Below are positions 9,030-22,387 of a stretch of 64,000 nt of DNA, one piece after another. Location: positions 682,001 to 746,000 of the forward strand of contig NZ_CP048387.1 of assembly GCF_010365785.1 (NCBI RefSeq). The letters are read 5' to 3'. The translations under genes and the position numbers were made by a program. Under the pieces are notes generated by a model that saw only the letters and a program-made list of their open reading frames with translations, did not search any database and was not told where the DNA came from. How positions within the stretch are numbered: the stretch's first letter is position 1; each line of letters starts with the position of its first letter. Origin of the DNA: Spiroplasma sp. TIUS-1 (lineage in GTDB: Bacteria; Bacillota_I; Bacilli_A; Mycoplasmatales; Mycoplasmataceae).

Positions 9030-9491
9030 TTAAATTTCCTTATTACTTGTGTTTATTTTATATTGGTCTTCACCTTTGCATTTGTAGCAAGCTAAAACCA
9101 TCATTTCTATTTTGAAGCCTGATTGACCAGCGTTAACTGAAAAGTTATTTATCTCAGGAATAACTTTATCAACAGTTTTAAAATAATCCATGTATTTTTT
9201 TACGTCTAATTTTCTTTTGCAATTTAAACAAATAAAAATTCGAATATTAAATTTTTTTATAATTGCTAGCAATTCAGCGTAGTACCATTCAAAATCATTT
9301 TTAGGATATTCAGTTGAAAAGTATTTATCAAATGAATCTAAAAGTGCTTCTTCAATTGCATCTTTTTTCTTATTTCTATCATTATTTTTTTTAATAATTA
9401 GAGGAAGAATTAGTGATGCTGTAACAACTGTTAATGTTGTAACAGTTGTTAATGTTGTATTAATTATTTCTATTGTTGTTGCTAAAAACAT
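9030..9491 (-). CDS. Membrane-anchored protein with paired CxxC motifs
   Basis: This is 153 residues with an N-terminal transmembrane segment (about residues 10-33, Thr/Val-rich), then a basic stop-transfer stretch (KKNNDRNKKK) that places the rest in the cytoplasm. Two CxxC pairs, CLNC near residue 88 and CYKC near residue 136, are spaced about 45 residues apart and could bind one zinc ion as a split ribbon. No catalytic motif or named family is recognised. A strong ribosome binding site (AAAGGAG) precedes the start at 9491. It appears to be the first gene of a two-gene operon with the membrane protein at 8151-9023. Confidence 0.6.
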   Translation of the reverse strand: MFLATTIEIINTTLTTVTTLTVVTASLILPLIIKKNNDRNKKKDAIEEALLDSFDKYFSTEYPKNDFEWYYAELLAIIKKFNIRIFICLNCKRKLDVKKYMDYFKTVDKVIPEINNFSVNAGQSGFKIEMMVLACYKCKGEDQYKINTSNKEI

Positions 9492-9568
9492 TTTTATTTT
9501 TTCTCCTTTTATTTAATTTTTATTTTAAATATTTCTATTTAAAATAGTTATTTAATTTAACAATATTC

Positions 9569-9595
9569 AAATAAAAAAAGCAATATATATTGCTC
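9569..9595 (-). terminator. Terminator of the ligA-gatCAB unit
   Basis: GAGCAATAT and ATATTGCTTTTTTT form a short hairpin with a T run, six bases after the gatB stop codon. Confidence 0.7.
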
Positions 9596-9600
9596 TTTGA

Positions 9601-11037
9601 TTACTTAAATGATTTTAATAGTTTTAATAGAATTTCGTTTGCTACAACTAAAGATACATTTCCACCAGTTTCTTTCATTAATTGACCCATTAATGTTTTT
9701 TCGACACGTTCTGGTCTTGTGTGAATATTTTCTTGTATCATCTCTTGATTGTCTTTTGCAAGTCTAACAATGATATCTTCTATAAATTTAGGATCTGAAA
9801 TAACCTTTAAATTATTTTCTTCAATTATTGAACTAATAGATTTATTGTGATCTCCCAATATTGTAACGATTGCTTTTACATGTTTAGAAGAAATTTTTCC
9901 TCTATCTAATCTATTCATTACATCTGCAATTTTTGATGGTGTGAAATTTGATTCTTTTATTTCAATATTATGAGTATTTAGTGAAGCTTGAATATCTGAA
10001 GTTATTAAGTTATATGCTTTTTTTGGATCAATATTTAATTTAATTAATTCTTCAAAAAACATTGTAAGTTCATAATTTGATAAAATTTGATTTGCATCTT
10101 TTTCACTAAGTTTGTAAGAAAAAACATATTTTTTTCTTTTTTCTTTTGCCAATTCAGGCGCATTTTCAATAACTTGATTTATAAATTCTTCTTCTAATCT
10201 AATCGGAGTTATGTTTGGTTCTTCAAAATATTTATAATCCACTGAGGTGTCTTTTAAACGCATTACTTTTGTTTCCTGACTCGCTTCATCAAATCGTTTT
10301 GTTTCAGAAAGTATTGGTTCATTTTTTAATAACATTGATGTTTGCTTTTTAATTTCAAATTCAATAGCTTTTCTAACATTATTAAATGAATTAAGGTTCT
10401 TAATTTCTACTTTTGTTCCAAATTCTTTATACCCATATGGTCTTAAAGAAATATTTACATCACATCGCAATGAACCCTCATTCATTTTTACATCACTTAT
10501 TCCTAAGAATAATAATGTTTCACGTAATTCTTCTAAGTATGCTATAACTTCATCAGCACTTCTTAAAACTGGTTTTGTGACTATTTCAACTAACCCATCT
10601 CCAGAACGGTTGTAATCAATATATGTTAAATCACCCTTGTGAGTCTGTTTTGCAGTGTCCTCTTCAATATGTAATCTTTCAATTTGAACTCTCTTAGTTT
10701 TTCCATTAACATTAATTTCTAGAAAACCATCTTTTCCGATTGGATAAAAGTTTTGTGTAATTTGAAAACCTTTCGGTAAATCAGAATAAAAATAACTCTT
10801 TCTATCAAAGCGAAGTAGACTATCAATTTTCATATTTAAACCGTTACATGCAAGTATTGCAAGTTCAACACCTTTTTTATTTACTGTAGGAAGAGCACCT
10901 GGTAAGGCCAACGCCATTGCATCTATATTTGTATTTTGAATAGAATTAAAATTTACTTGCGATGAGGCAAACATTTTAGACATTGTTTTTAGTTCAACAT
11001 GGTTTTCAATTCCAATAACTACTTCAAAATTATTCAT
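9601..11037 (-). CDS. gatB: Asp/Glu-tRNA amidotransferase subunit B
   Basis: This 478-residue kinase-like and tRNA-binding subunit of GatCAB activates the Glu or Asp on misacylated tRNA and transfers ammonia from GatA, making Gln-tRNA(Gln) and possibly Asn-tRNA(Asn). Family motifs visible are VIGIENHVELKT at the N terminus, DLPKGFQITQNFYPIG, RLHIEEDTAK, DYNRSGDGLVEIVT and the C-terminal YqeY-like helical tail ending MKETGGNVS. The length is normal. This gene needs no TGA readthrough, unlike many neighbours. It is the last gene of ligA-gatC-gatA-gatB, with five bases between gatA and gatB. Confidence 0.96.
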   Translation of the reverse strand: MNNFEVVIGIENHVELKTMSKMFASSQVNFNSIQNTNIDAMALALPGALPTVNKKGVELAILACNGLNMKIDSLLRFDRKSYFYSDLPKGFQITQNFYPIGKDGFLEINVNGKTKRVQIERLHIEEDTAKQTHKGDLTYIDYNRSGDGLVEIVTKPVLRSADEVIAYLEELRETLLFLGISDVKMNEGSLRCDVNISLRPYGYKEFGTKVEIKNLNSFNNVRKAIEFEIKKQTSMLLKNEPILSETKRFDEASQETKVMRLKDTSVDYKYFEEPNITPIRLEEEFINQVIENAPELAKEKRKKYVFSYKLSEKDANQILSNYELTMFFEELIKLNIDPKKAYNLITSDIQASLNTHNIEIKESNFTPSKIADVMNRLDRGKISSKHVKAIVTILGDHNKSISSIIEENNLKVISDPKFIEDIIVRLAKDNQEMIQENIHTRPERVEKTLMGQLMKETGGNVSLVVANEILLKLLKSFK

Positions 11038-11042
11038 ATCTT

Positions 11043-12461
11043 TTATTCCTTATTTTTTAATATTTCTTCTACTTGTTGGGCAAAATCTAATAACAGTATA
11101 TCTTTTTTAATATTTGCGTTTAGATTAATGCCAATTGGCAAATTGTTAAGTTTGATAAATGGAATTGTGATTGATGGCATACCATTAAAGTTTGCAAGCA
11201 ATAGTGCAGAATCAATTACACCATTGACAGCTGCATCTCCAGATGCTGACTTCATTGCTTCGCTCACTGTTGGAGCTATTCCAGAAGAAGGCGGTAAAAC
11301 TATAATGTCTGCCGTTTGATAAATTTCAGCGATTCTATCAACAATTATTCTTCTTATTTTTTTTGCCTTCAGAAAAATGATATCTTGGTTTTCAGACTTA
11401 AGTGAGTAACCTCCAATTATCATTCTTTTTTTAACTGTTTTTGAAAAATTGTTTCCTCGTGAATGTTTAATAATATTTTCATAACTATCACCTTCTTCTC
11501 TTTTTCCAAAATGTACACCTTGTAAGTTCGAAAGAGTTGATGCTGCTTCAGCATATGAAATAGCCATATATACTTCACCAAGCATATTTAATATATTTAT
11601 ATCAATTGATTCGAAACTAACTGTATGACCTACTGCCAACATTCTTTCTGTAAAGTTGTCATATTCTTTTTTAAGATCTTCTGGCATTAGATCATAAATT
11701 TCTCTTATTTGAACTATTTTTAGTTTCTTGTCAAATTTTTTATTTTCATACTTAAAAGGATTATTGATTGAGGTAAAGTCTTTCTTGTCTTGTTTGAATG
11801 TAACCTCTGCCAAAATTTTTTGATCATCTACATTATTTGTAAAAAAACCAATAGTGTCTAAACTAGGAGCATATGGCATTAAACCATATCTTGAAATTGA
11901 ACCATATGTTGGTTTAAATCCAACAATGCCAACAAATGAAGCAGGTTTTCTAATTGAATCACCAGTATCTGACCCTGTTGCAAAAGGTACCATACCTGTT
12001 GCAACAGCATAAGCTGATCCAGATGATGAACCTCCAATAATTCTATTTTTTTCATATGGATTTCTAATTTCACCATTAAATGAAAATAACCCTGTTCCAC
12101 CCATTCCAAATTCATCCATAGCTGTTTTACCAACCATCATTGCTCCAGCTTCACTTAATATTTCGTTAATTGTTGCATTAAATGGTGAAACATAATCTTT
12201 TAAAAATAATGATCCCGCAGTTGTTGGAATATCAGTATTTACAATGTTATCTTTTTCAAAATATGGAACTCCAAATAAATGAGAATTTATTCTAGCTTTT
12301 TTATCCAATTGTTCAGCTTTGATATTAATTTTTTCTTTATTCAAATTAATATAAAAATTAGAATCAAACTCCTTTTCAATATCTCTAAATGAGTACTCAA
12401 GAACAGTTTTAATTGATGACTCTTTAACTAATTTTGCATAGTCTTTAATTGTCTTATTCAT
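11043..12461 (-). CDS. gatA: Asp/Glu-tRNA amidotransferase subunit A
   Basis: This 472-residue amidase-signature enzyme hydrolyses glutamine and channels ammonia to GatB. The Ser-cisSer-Lys machinery is visible: Lys in VGKTAMDEFGMG, the GGSSSGSA loop, then TGSDTGDSIRKPASFVG carrying the nucleophilic Ser. The length is normal. The ATG overlaps the gatC stop by one base (TAATG), so translation is likely coupled and gives matched subunit levels. GatCAB is normally required in mollicutes that lack a glutaminyl-tRNA synthetase. Confidence 0.96.
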   Translation of the reverse strand: MNKTIKDYAKLVKESSIKTVLEYSFRDIEKEFDSNFYINLNKEKINIKAEQLDKKARINSHLFGVPYFEKDNIVNTDIPTTAGSLFLKDYVSPFNATINEILSEAGAMMVGKTAMDEFGMGGTGLFSFNGEIRNPYEKNRIIGGSSSGSAYAVATGMVPFATGSDTGDSIRKPASFVGIVGFKPTYGSISRYGLMPYAPSLDTIGFFTNNVDDQKILAEVTFKQDKKDFTSINNPFKYENKKFDKKLKIVQIREIYDLMPEDLKKEYDNFTERMLAVGHTVSFESIDINILNMLGEVYMAISYAEAASTLSNLQGVHFGKREEGDSYENIIKHSRGNNFSKTVKKRMIIGGYSLKSENQDIIFLKAKKIRRIIVDRIAEIYQTADIIVLPPSSGIAPTVSEAMKSASGDAAVNGVIDSALLLANFNGMPSITIPFIKLNNLPIGINLNANIKKDILLLDFAQQVEEILKNKE

Positions 12462-12754
12462 TATTTAACCACCCTTGGAAGTATTACATAATTGTCGATA
12501 ACCTGTTTTGCATTTTTCAATCCATCATCACGTGAAAGAGTAGAAATTTCTTTGTCATCTCTTAAATAAGTATTTTCAATTTCAAAAGGAAAACTCAAAG
12601 GTTCAACATCCCCTTTGATTTCAAATTTTACAATTTTTTCCATTTTTGCACGTATCTCAATTTCAGATTTAACGATTTCATTGATTTCTTTATCATCTAA
12701 AGAAATTCTTATATCGTTGGCAATTTCAATGACTAACTTCTTATTTAATTCCAT
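12461..12754 (-). CDS. gatC: Asp/Glu-tRNA amidotransferase subunit C
   Basis: This is a 97-residue GatC. The small subunit wraps between GatA and GatB and stabilises the complex. The pattern fits: an N-terminal helical segment (KLVIEIANDIRISLDDKEI), a middle containing VEPLSFPF (family VxPxxxP region) and a C-terminal section DGLKNAKQVIDNYVILPRVV matching the usual end (NAP...YFxVPRVL). Identification rests on both these motifs and the position between ligA and gatA. It starts four bases after the ligA stop. Confidence 0.92.
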   Translation of the reverse strand: MELNKKLVIEIANDIRISLDDKEINEIVKSEIEIRAKMEKIVKFEIKGDVEPLSFPFEIENTYLRDDKEISTLSRDDGLKNAKQVIDNYVILPRVVK

Positions 12755-12758
12755 ACTA

Positions 12759-16380
<3,622 letters not shown>

Positions 16381-16402
16381 AATTTACCTCTTTTTGATTA
16401 TA

Positions 16403-18355
16403 CTATCTCTCACCTTTTACTTTATAAATTAAGTTATCAGAGTTATCGATAAGCGCTGTCACATTTTCAAATTCAGCTTTTGAGTTTCTAACCTCTTCAT
16501 TGTCAAAAGAAACAGTTAAATTACTTGAAGCTTCTTTTTCCTTTTCAATATCAAGAAAGTGAATATCACTTTCGTCTGTTTTTATAGTTAGGTCACTAAT
16601 TTTTTGAATTAAATTAATATCAATAATTTTTGATACTAAAGGTATTTTTGCAATTGTTTCAAATATTAGTTTTGGAGAACATATAAATGATGTAACTATA
16701 ATTAGACCAAATGATGATGAAATTGTAATTAATGCCAATTGTAATAAAAACGAAATTTGATTTTCATCAATGTAATCTTTAACACTTTTTATATCTTCAA
16801 CAACCATGTAGTTTAATGTTAATGCAATAACTATTGGAACAATCAATACAAGAATATTTCTTGTTGAGAAATTAGATGTCGCTGAATATGCAAGATATCT
16901 ACTGCAGTAAATTGAAAGATATACACTTCGAACAAATAAGAAAAATATTTTCAATGAATACATCACTGTAATCCCAATTATGATATATGAATTATTTCCA
17001 GGTTTAGTAAGAACTATTATTGATAGAGCTATTAATGTTGAGAAAAAATAAGCCAATCCTATTGAATTTTGAACATTAGATATTTCATAGTTTTTTCCTT
17101 TAGCTTGAATTAAAGTATTCTGAGATTCTCCAACAATAACAAGTGATGTAGATGCTGCAATTAACATCGAGAACGTTGTGTTTGTAAACATGAATTCCAT
17201 TGCATTTGACTCTGGTAAGAAACTTGTTATATCACCACTTTCATTTAATCCTGCAATCTCATCTCTAACTATTGGATAGTACATAGATGACACAAAGTAT
17301 GGCATCAAAATTGCAAGATTTATGAAAGTAAATGCTGCTACTGCAAATGTATAAAGTTCATATTTTGCATATGTTTCAAACTTCAACCTACCTTGTTTTG
17401 CTATAACATTTGTAAAGTATTCTCTAAATGAAATAATAAAGTTCATCATAACTGCTTGAACATTTAATGCAACTATCATATATAGAGATAAAGTAGAAGA
17501 AACCCCTGCACCAAAGAAAAGGATTACTAACAATATATCTGATGAAAGCATTAATGTTACTCCCAATCCAGATTTAGATAATTGGAACGACATTAAATTC
17601 ATTTTTTGGTTAACAATACCACGACGGTATTTCAACCAAACATAGTTCTTTTTAACAAATATTCAAATGAAAACTAACTTAATTGGTCCAATCAATCAAA
17701 ATAATGAAAATGTAACTACTGGTGAAAGTGTACTAATATTAATTGTCATTAATATAATTGAATAAACAAAGACTTCTGAAAATAGTATAATTGCTTTTCT
17801 TGAAAATGACTGTTGATCTGCTGCAATAACATTTTCTTCAGCTGCTCCAAAAAATGTTGGTATAAAGTTTCTTGTTGAAAAAACTAAAGTTATAAAAACC
17901 AATTGAAAGTAATTTATTGATGCAAATGCATCCTTGCTTGTACCTGTTAATGTGATCCCATTTTGTCAAGTTTCTTTATGTAATATAGATCCAATATCTT
18001 GCAAGTTAAGGTGAATAAATACTGGATATAAGAAAGAAATAGCGACAGCTATAACAAGAGATGAAATTGCACTTTTTCGATACATTCTTTTTGAAGCTGA
18101 GTAAATCTCGTTTGCTGAAATTCAGTCTCCCTTTTGCATTGGCTTAACAAGCAATATCATAGTAACAATACCAATACCTGAATCGGCAGTAGCAATTAAA
18201 GCTGCAAATAACATTGTAATTCTCACATACCCGTTAAACTCAGAACCAAAGTTTTTCAGCATAAAATAAATTAATAAAATCTGAAGTGTTGCACCAATTA
18301 GAGAAATTGATATTGCAATTCACAAGTTTATAAATGTTTTTTTTGTAGATAACAT
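16403..18355 (-). CDS. MOP-superfamily flippase-like membrane protein
   Basis: This is 650 residues with about 12-14 hydrophobic segments. The N terminus (IAISISLIGATLQILLIYFMLKNFG, then EFNGYVR, then ATADSGIGIVTMILLVKP and YSASKRMYRK) resembles Wzx-type polysaccharide flippases of the MOP superfamily. These move lipid-linked glycans across the membrane. The C-terminal 90 residues are soluble and acidic and have no match I recognise. TGA codons encode Trp (for example SLFWLIGP, FVWLKYRRG). GGGAG precedes the start. The downstream polytopic protein gene may act with it. The substrate is unknown and the family call is by pattern only. Confidence 0.6.
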
Positions 18356-18427
18356 ATCAATCTCCCATTTAATAAATTATAACATTACACCCACTATTTA
18401 ATTGATTAGCAAGTTTAAAATTGTAAA

Positions 18428-18458
18428 TAAAAAACACGATATAAATCGTGCTTTTTTA
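18428..18458 (-). terminator. Terminator of rplM-rpsI
   Basis: AAAAGCACGATT and ATCGTGTTTTTT form a hairpin with a T run about 13 bases after the rpsI stop. The same CACGAT/ATCGTG stem is used in the two cobalamin-riboswitch terminators. Confidence 0.8.
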
Positions 18459-18470
18459 ATATAAATAAAA

Positions 18471-18869
18471 TTATCTTTTTGAGAATTGAGGTGCACGACG
18501 TGCTCCGTATAGACCGTATTTTTTACGTTCTTTAATACGTGCGTCACGTGTGATCATACCTGATTGTCTTAAAGTTGGTTTAAAATCTGCATTAACTTCT
18601 AATAAAGCTCTTGCGATTCCTAATCTAGCAGCTCCTGCTTGACCTGTAAATCCACCACCTTTTACCTTAACATGAATGTCAAAATCTTTTCTTGTTTCAG
18701 TAAATACTAGTGGTTGTTCTAAATCTTGAACAAGTGTAGGGAATGGGAAAAATTCTAATGCAGGTTTTCCGTTAACAACAATGTTACCGTTTCCTGGTGT
18801 TAATATAACTTGAGCTGTAGAAGATTTTCTTCTACCTGTTCCTCTATATTCAACTCTATTGTTTGCCAT
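18471..18869 (-). CDS. rpsI: 30S ribosomal protein S9
   Basis: S9 is 132 residues here, the normal size. The N terminus has [14 protein letters not shown], and the highly conserved C-terminal tail ends RRAPQFSKR, whose basic end contacts tRNA in the P site. The ATG overlaps the rplM stop by one base (TAATG), so the two proteins are translationally coupled, the usual L13-S9 arrangement. Confidence 0.97.
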   Translation of the reverse strand: MANNRVEYRGTGRRKSSTAQVILTPGNGNIVVNGKPALEFFPFPTLVQDLEQPLVFTETRKDFDIHVKVKGGGFTGQAGAARLGIARALLEVNADFKPTLRQSGMITRDARIKERKKYGLYGARRAPQFSKR

Positions 18870-19315
18870 TACTTACTAGCTCCCTTGATTACCATTACTT
18901 CTGGTTGTTGTGCTTCATGTGGATGAGTTTCACCTGCATATACATGTAATGCACGAAATTGACTTGATCCTTGAACGTTTTTTGATAACATCAAACGAAC
19001 AGCTCTCTCCACAATTCTTTCTGGATTTAATTCTCTCTCAGTTGCTACATTTCTTTTGTGTAGTCCACCTGGGTGAAGTGAATGACGGTAGTAGTATTTA
19101 TCTGCTTCTTTTTTACCTGTTAACAGTACTTTCTCTGCATTAATAACGATCACGTGATCTCCGTTATTTATGTGAGGTGTGTAATCTGCTTTATGTTTAC
19201 CACGTAAAATCATAGCGATTTGTGTAGCCATTCTACCTAGTGTTTGCCCCTCGGCATCCACCACTCATCATTTTTTATTTATGTCTGCTGATTTAATCAG
19301 TGTTGTTTGTTTCAT
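18869..19315 (-). CDS. rplM: 50S ribosomal protein L13
   Basis: L13 is 148 residues and starts MKQTTLIK. Two consecutive TGA codons give the conserved Trp pair before [13 protein letters not shown], so the standard code would truncate the N terminus by 17 residues. The [12 protein letters not shown] and [17 protein letters not shown] motifs are intact. GGAGAA precedes the start. A compact leader hairpin that covers the ribosome binding site (19318-19360) suggests autoregulation by L13. Confidence 0.97.
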
Positions 19316-19317
19316 TG

Positions 19318-19371
19318 TGCTTATTCTCCTTACGGTTCCGAGGCCTATTGGGTGTAAGCAAAAATATTATA
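19318..19371 (-). promoter_or_regulatory. rplM leader: -10 box and L13-leader-like hairpin
   Basis: A TATAAT box lies at 19366-19371 and predicts a start near 19359. The transcript would open with GCTTACACCCAATAGGCC, and CTTAC can pair with GTAAG of GTAAGGAG, which includes the ribosome binding site. A second possible pairing lies between GCTTA and TAAGC further down. This compact structure resembles the ribosomal-protein L13 leaders of Firmicutes, in which L13 blocks its own translation. The family call is from pattern; the pairing is seen. Confidence 0.55.
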
Positions 19372-19431
19372 TATTAATATATAGACTTGTTTCAATACAA
19401 ATATGCAAGAAGTTAAACTATTAAAAATATA

Positions 19432-20208
19432 TTATGATTTTTGCTTTGCTGCTTCAAGAGCTTTTATAATGATATCTTGAAAATTATTAGTTTCTAAAAC
19501 TTTTTGCCCTTCTATAGTAGATCCATTAGGAACACAAATAGAATTAATTAATTCATCAAATGAATTATCTGAGTTTGTTGAATACTCTGTACTTCCAATT
19601 ATAGTATTTTTCATAATTCTATATGCTTGGTCCTTTGAAAAACCATTTTTTAATGCATATTTATAAAATCCATTTAAAAATGTAAATATATAACTAGGTG
19701 AACATCCTGCTAGAGCAGTGAAGGCTGGAAATTTATCTTCAGGAATTTCTTCTACTGTGCCACAATTAGAAAACATTTCAATTACAAATTTTGTAACTTC
19801 ACTATTTATTTTATTTGATGAATAAGCAGTAACAGATTGTTGAATAGCAGCATTCATATTAGGCATTATTCTGACTATATTTAATTTATTATTTCCAAAT
19901 ATGTCGCTTGCTTGTTTTATAGAGAGTGCATTAATCATAGTTACAAAAGTTTGTTTCTCTAATGTAAATTTTTTTAAGTCAACTGCTAGTTGTTCAAAAT
20001 CAGCAGGTCTTATACCCAAAACAACAATATCATAATTTAGATGTTCCAGTTTTTTAACTGGAATCACGTTGTACTTTTTAGATACATCTAACGATTTTTC
20101 ATAAGTTCTATTAAAAACAAAAATTTGCTCTTTAAAATTATTGTTTGATTTTATTCCAGAAATTAGAGCTGATCCCATATGTCCAGTTCCAATAAATAAT
20201 ATTTTCAT
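19432..20208 (-). CDS. proC: Pyrroline-5-carboxylate reductase
   Basis: This is 258 residues. The Rossmann motif GTGHMGSALISG opens the protein for NAD(P)H binding. VVLGIRPADF, the MPNMNAAIQQS segment and the C-terminal AGCSPSYIFTFLNGF helix match ProC, which reduces pyrroline-5-carboxylate to proline. The length is typical for a small ProC. GAGAGG precedes the ATG. It appears monocistronic, placed between rplM and a small membrane-peptide gene. The family is broad, so a related imine reductase cannot be fully excluded, but the MPN and ACS-type motifs support ProC. Confidence 0.88.
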   Translation of the reverse strand: MKILFIGTGHMGSALISGIKSNNNFKEQIFVFNRTYEKSLDVSKKYNVIPVKKLEHLNYDIVVLGIRPADFEQLAVDLKKFTLEKQTFVTMINALSIKQASDIFGNNKLNIVRIMPNMNAAIQQSVTAYSSNKINSEVTKFVIEMFSNCGTVEEIPEDKFPAFTALAGCSPSYIFTFLNGFYKYALKNGFSKDQAYRIMKNTIIGSTEYSTNSDNSFDELINSICVPNGSTIEGQKVLETNNFQDIIIKALEAAKQKS

Positions 20209-20256
20209 GTTAACCTCTCATTTGTATTTATATAATAATTGATATTCCTTTTTAAA

Positions 20257-20287
20257 TAAAAAATACAGTTTAACTGTATTTTTTATT
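20257..20287 (-). terminator. Terminator after the NCS2 permease unit
   Basis: AAAAAATACAGTT and AACTGTATTTTTT form a symmetric hairpin with a T run, 11 bases after the stop of the 61-residue gene. Confidence 0.75.
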
Positions 20288-20297
20288 AATCTTAAAA

Positions 20298-20483
20298 TTA
20301 ACCTTTTAAGAATCCACCTTTACCTGGTCAAACTAGGTAAAGAACACCTGGAATAATTGCCATAACTAGTAAAACTACTAATGCAACAATTTTAAATTTT
20401 GGGTGTAGGAAAAAGTAAACGATTCCTGGAATAATTGCCATAATTAATAAAATAATTAATAGCACTAAACTTTTATTTTGCAT
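20298..20483 (-). CDS. 61-residue membrane peptide with internal duplication
   Basis: This small gene has AAAGGAG at good spacing before the ATG at 20483 and one TGA read as Trp. The product is two copies of one hydrophobic hairpin: LLIMAIIPGIVYFFLHPKFK and LLVMAIIPGVLYLVWPGKGG, each a helix with a central IIPG turn. The duplication is visible in the DNA too (GCAATTATTCCAGG twice). No family is recognised. It lies 58 bases after the NCS2 permease gene and before the shared terminator, so it is likely co-transcribed; it could be a permease partner or a small stress-type membrane peptide. Confidence 0.75.
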
Positions 20484-20541
20484 AATAAACTCCTTTTAAA
20501 TGTAAATATATTATCTCAAATTTGTTACTTAAATACAACTA

Positions 20542-22143
20542 CTATTGCACGAAAGCAAATGCAATAAAATAAGCAATAAACAAGATTGCAAGTAAGTACA
20601 TTATTCAACTTACTTCTTTACCTTTTTTCATAATTAACATCATAAATGCATATGAAATAAATCCAATTGCAATTCCGTTTGCTATTTCATATGATGAAAT
20701 CATAAATACAACTGTTAGGAATGTTGGAACAACAAATTCCATTTTAGTTCAATTAACTAGCTCTGCTTCTTTAAATAACATAATCCCAATATATACACAT
20801 GCTGCGCCAGTAATACATTGTGGTATTGCTTTAAAAATTGGAAATAAAGCAATAGCTAAAAAGAATAGTAACCCATTTATGATAGCTGCAAATCCAGTTC
20901 TAGCTCCTTGTTGAATTCCAACTGATGACTCAACAAAAGTTCCCAATGGAGTTGTTCCCATTAAAGAAGCAACCATTGTACCTGATGCATCAACAATTAG
21001 TGCTTTACTTGATATTTCATGATGTTGATTTGTATTTTTGTTTAGTTGGTGTGTGAATGTAGCAAGTGTACCTGTAGCATCAAAGAAATTCATTAATAAG
21101 ATAATGAATACTGAAACATAGAATATTGGATTATTTCAAATATCCATGTTTGTAAAAGCTGAGAATGTATTATCTCAGTTTGAAATTAAACCTCCAAAAT
21201 CATAAGTTCAACCACCGTTTAGTTTAAAGTTTGCATCATGTAAAAAACCATTCTTATATGTAGTTATATTTGTACCATTCACATTTGTTGTTACTTCATA
21301 ACCTAATCAATGGCTATCTTCTGGTAATAAATTCGCAATTATTAATGCGATTATAAACATTGCTACAATCCCAATCGCTACTGCCCCAGGTATATTTCTA
21401 AACGACAATATTAATATAATTGCTAATGTTGCCATACCTAAAATAATGGCTAATCAATTTTGTGATAAATTACCTAATGCTGGTCCAGCTGGAGTTGTTG
21501 AAAATCAACCCATACTTTGTAAACCAATATATGAAATAAATACACCTATTCCAATTCCAATCGCTAATATAATTTCTTTAGGTATTACCCTTAAGATTTT
21601 AGTTCTTAATGGTGTTAATGACAATGTTACAAATAAAATTGAAGAGATCATTGTAACTATTAATGCCCCTTCATATCCTAAACCACCTGCATTACCAACA
21701 GAGAAAGCTACAAGAGTATTAATTCCCATTGTTGTTGAAACAGCAACTGGAACATTGGCAAACAATCCCATAAATATACATCCCACACCTGAAGCAATGG
21801 CTGTCGCAAAGAATATACCAAAATAATTCATATTTGGTGCACCTTCTGTAATTGACTCAGTTCCGCTAACAAGCCCAGGTTGTACAGATAATATATAAAC
21901 TAATGATAGGAAAGTTGCTAATCCACCAATAACTTCTTTTTTCATAATTGCGCCTAAAGTATCAAACTGAAAGAATTTTTCAATTCCTCTAATGGCTTTG
22001 TTGTTGCTAAATTTATAATTTGAAGCAAACCTTTTTGCAGTTTCTTCAGGTGTCTCTCCCTCAATTGGGATAAGACTATTATTTGGATTAAAAATTTTAT
22101 TTTGAGTTTCTCTATTAATATCCTCAATATTTTTTTGTTCCAT
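20542..22143 (-). CDS. NCS2-family nucleobase permease
   Basis: This is 533 residues with about 12-14 transmembrane segments. EVIGGLATFLSLVYILSVQP (the AzgA/PbuG-like N-terminal motif), the SxTMGIN loop, and MNFFDATGTLATFTHQ with SSVGIQQGARTGFAA match the guanine/hypoxanthine/adenine branch of NCS2. These are proton-coupled importers of purine bases, which mollicutes need because they cannot make purines. An N-terminal soluble extension of about 60 residues precedes helix 1. GGAG at correct spacing selects the ATG at 22143 over one at 22176. A purine riboswitch with terminator lies directly upstream. Confidence 0.9.
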
Positions 22144-22192
22144 AATTTCTCCTTTATTTAAATCGGCAAAATCCAAGTATTAAAACTTGAAG

Positions 22193-22326
22193 CAAAAAAA
22201 GAAAAGACTTTTCTTGTTTGAGAATGCTGAAAACACATTTTACAAAACAAAAAAAGTCTAGTAACTCATAATACAGCATAGGTGCTGTGTAGAGACTCCT
22301 TCCCGTTATGAAGGATTATATAAGTT
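22193..22326 (-). promoter_or_regulatory. Purine riboswitch (U74 type) with terminator
   Basis: The aptamer spans 22326 to 22263 on the minus strand. P1 pairs AACTTAT with ATGAGTT, P2 pairs CCTTC with GAAGG around a TAACGG-type loop, J2/3 reads GTCTCTAC and P3 pairs ACAGC with GCTGT. J3/1 carries T at the position equal to nucleotide 74, which selects adenine in known aptamers, while guanine binders have C. A terminator follows: AGACTTTTTTTG (22248-22259) pairs with AAGAAAAGTCT (22205-22215), then a T-rich tract to 22193. The NCS2 permease starts 49 bases later. Ligand choice is a prediction from one base. Confidence 0.88.
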
Positions 22327-22387
22327 TTCATATTGAATTTTACTTTTTAAATATAACATGAATATTAATACTTTTGACAATTTTTAA

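Noticed and set aside
22263-22326. NCS2 leader as a 2'-deoxyguanosine riboswitch
   Set aside because: J2/3 and J3/1 match ordinary purine aptamers, with T at position 74; 2'-deoxyguanosine binders have C there and other core changes.
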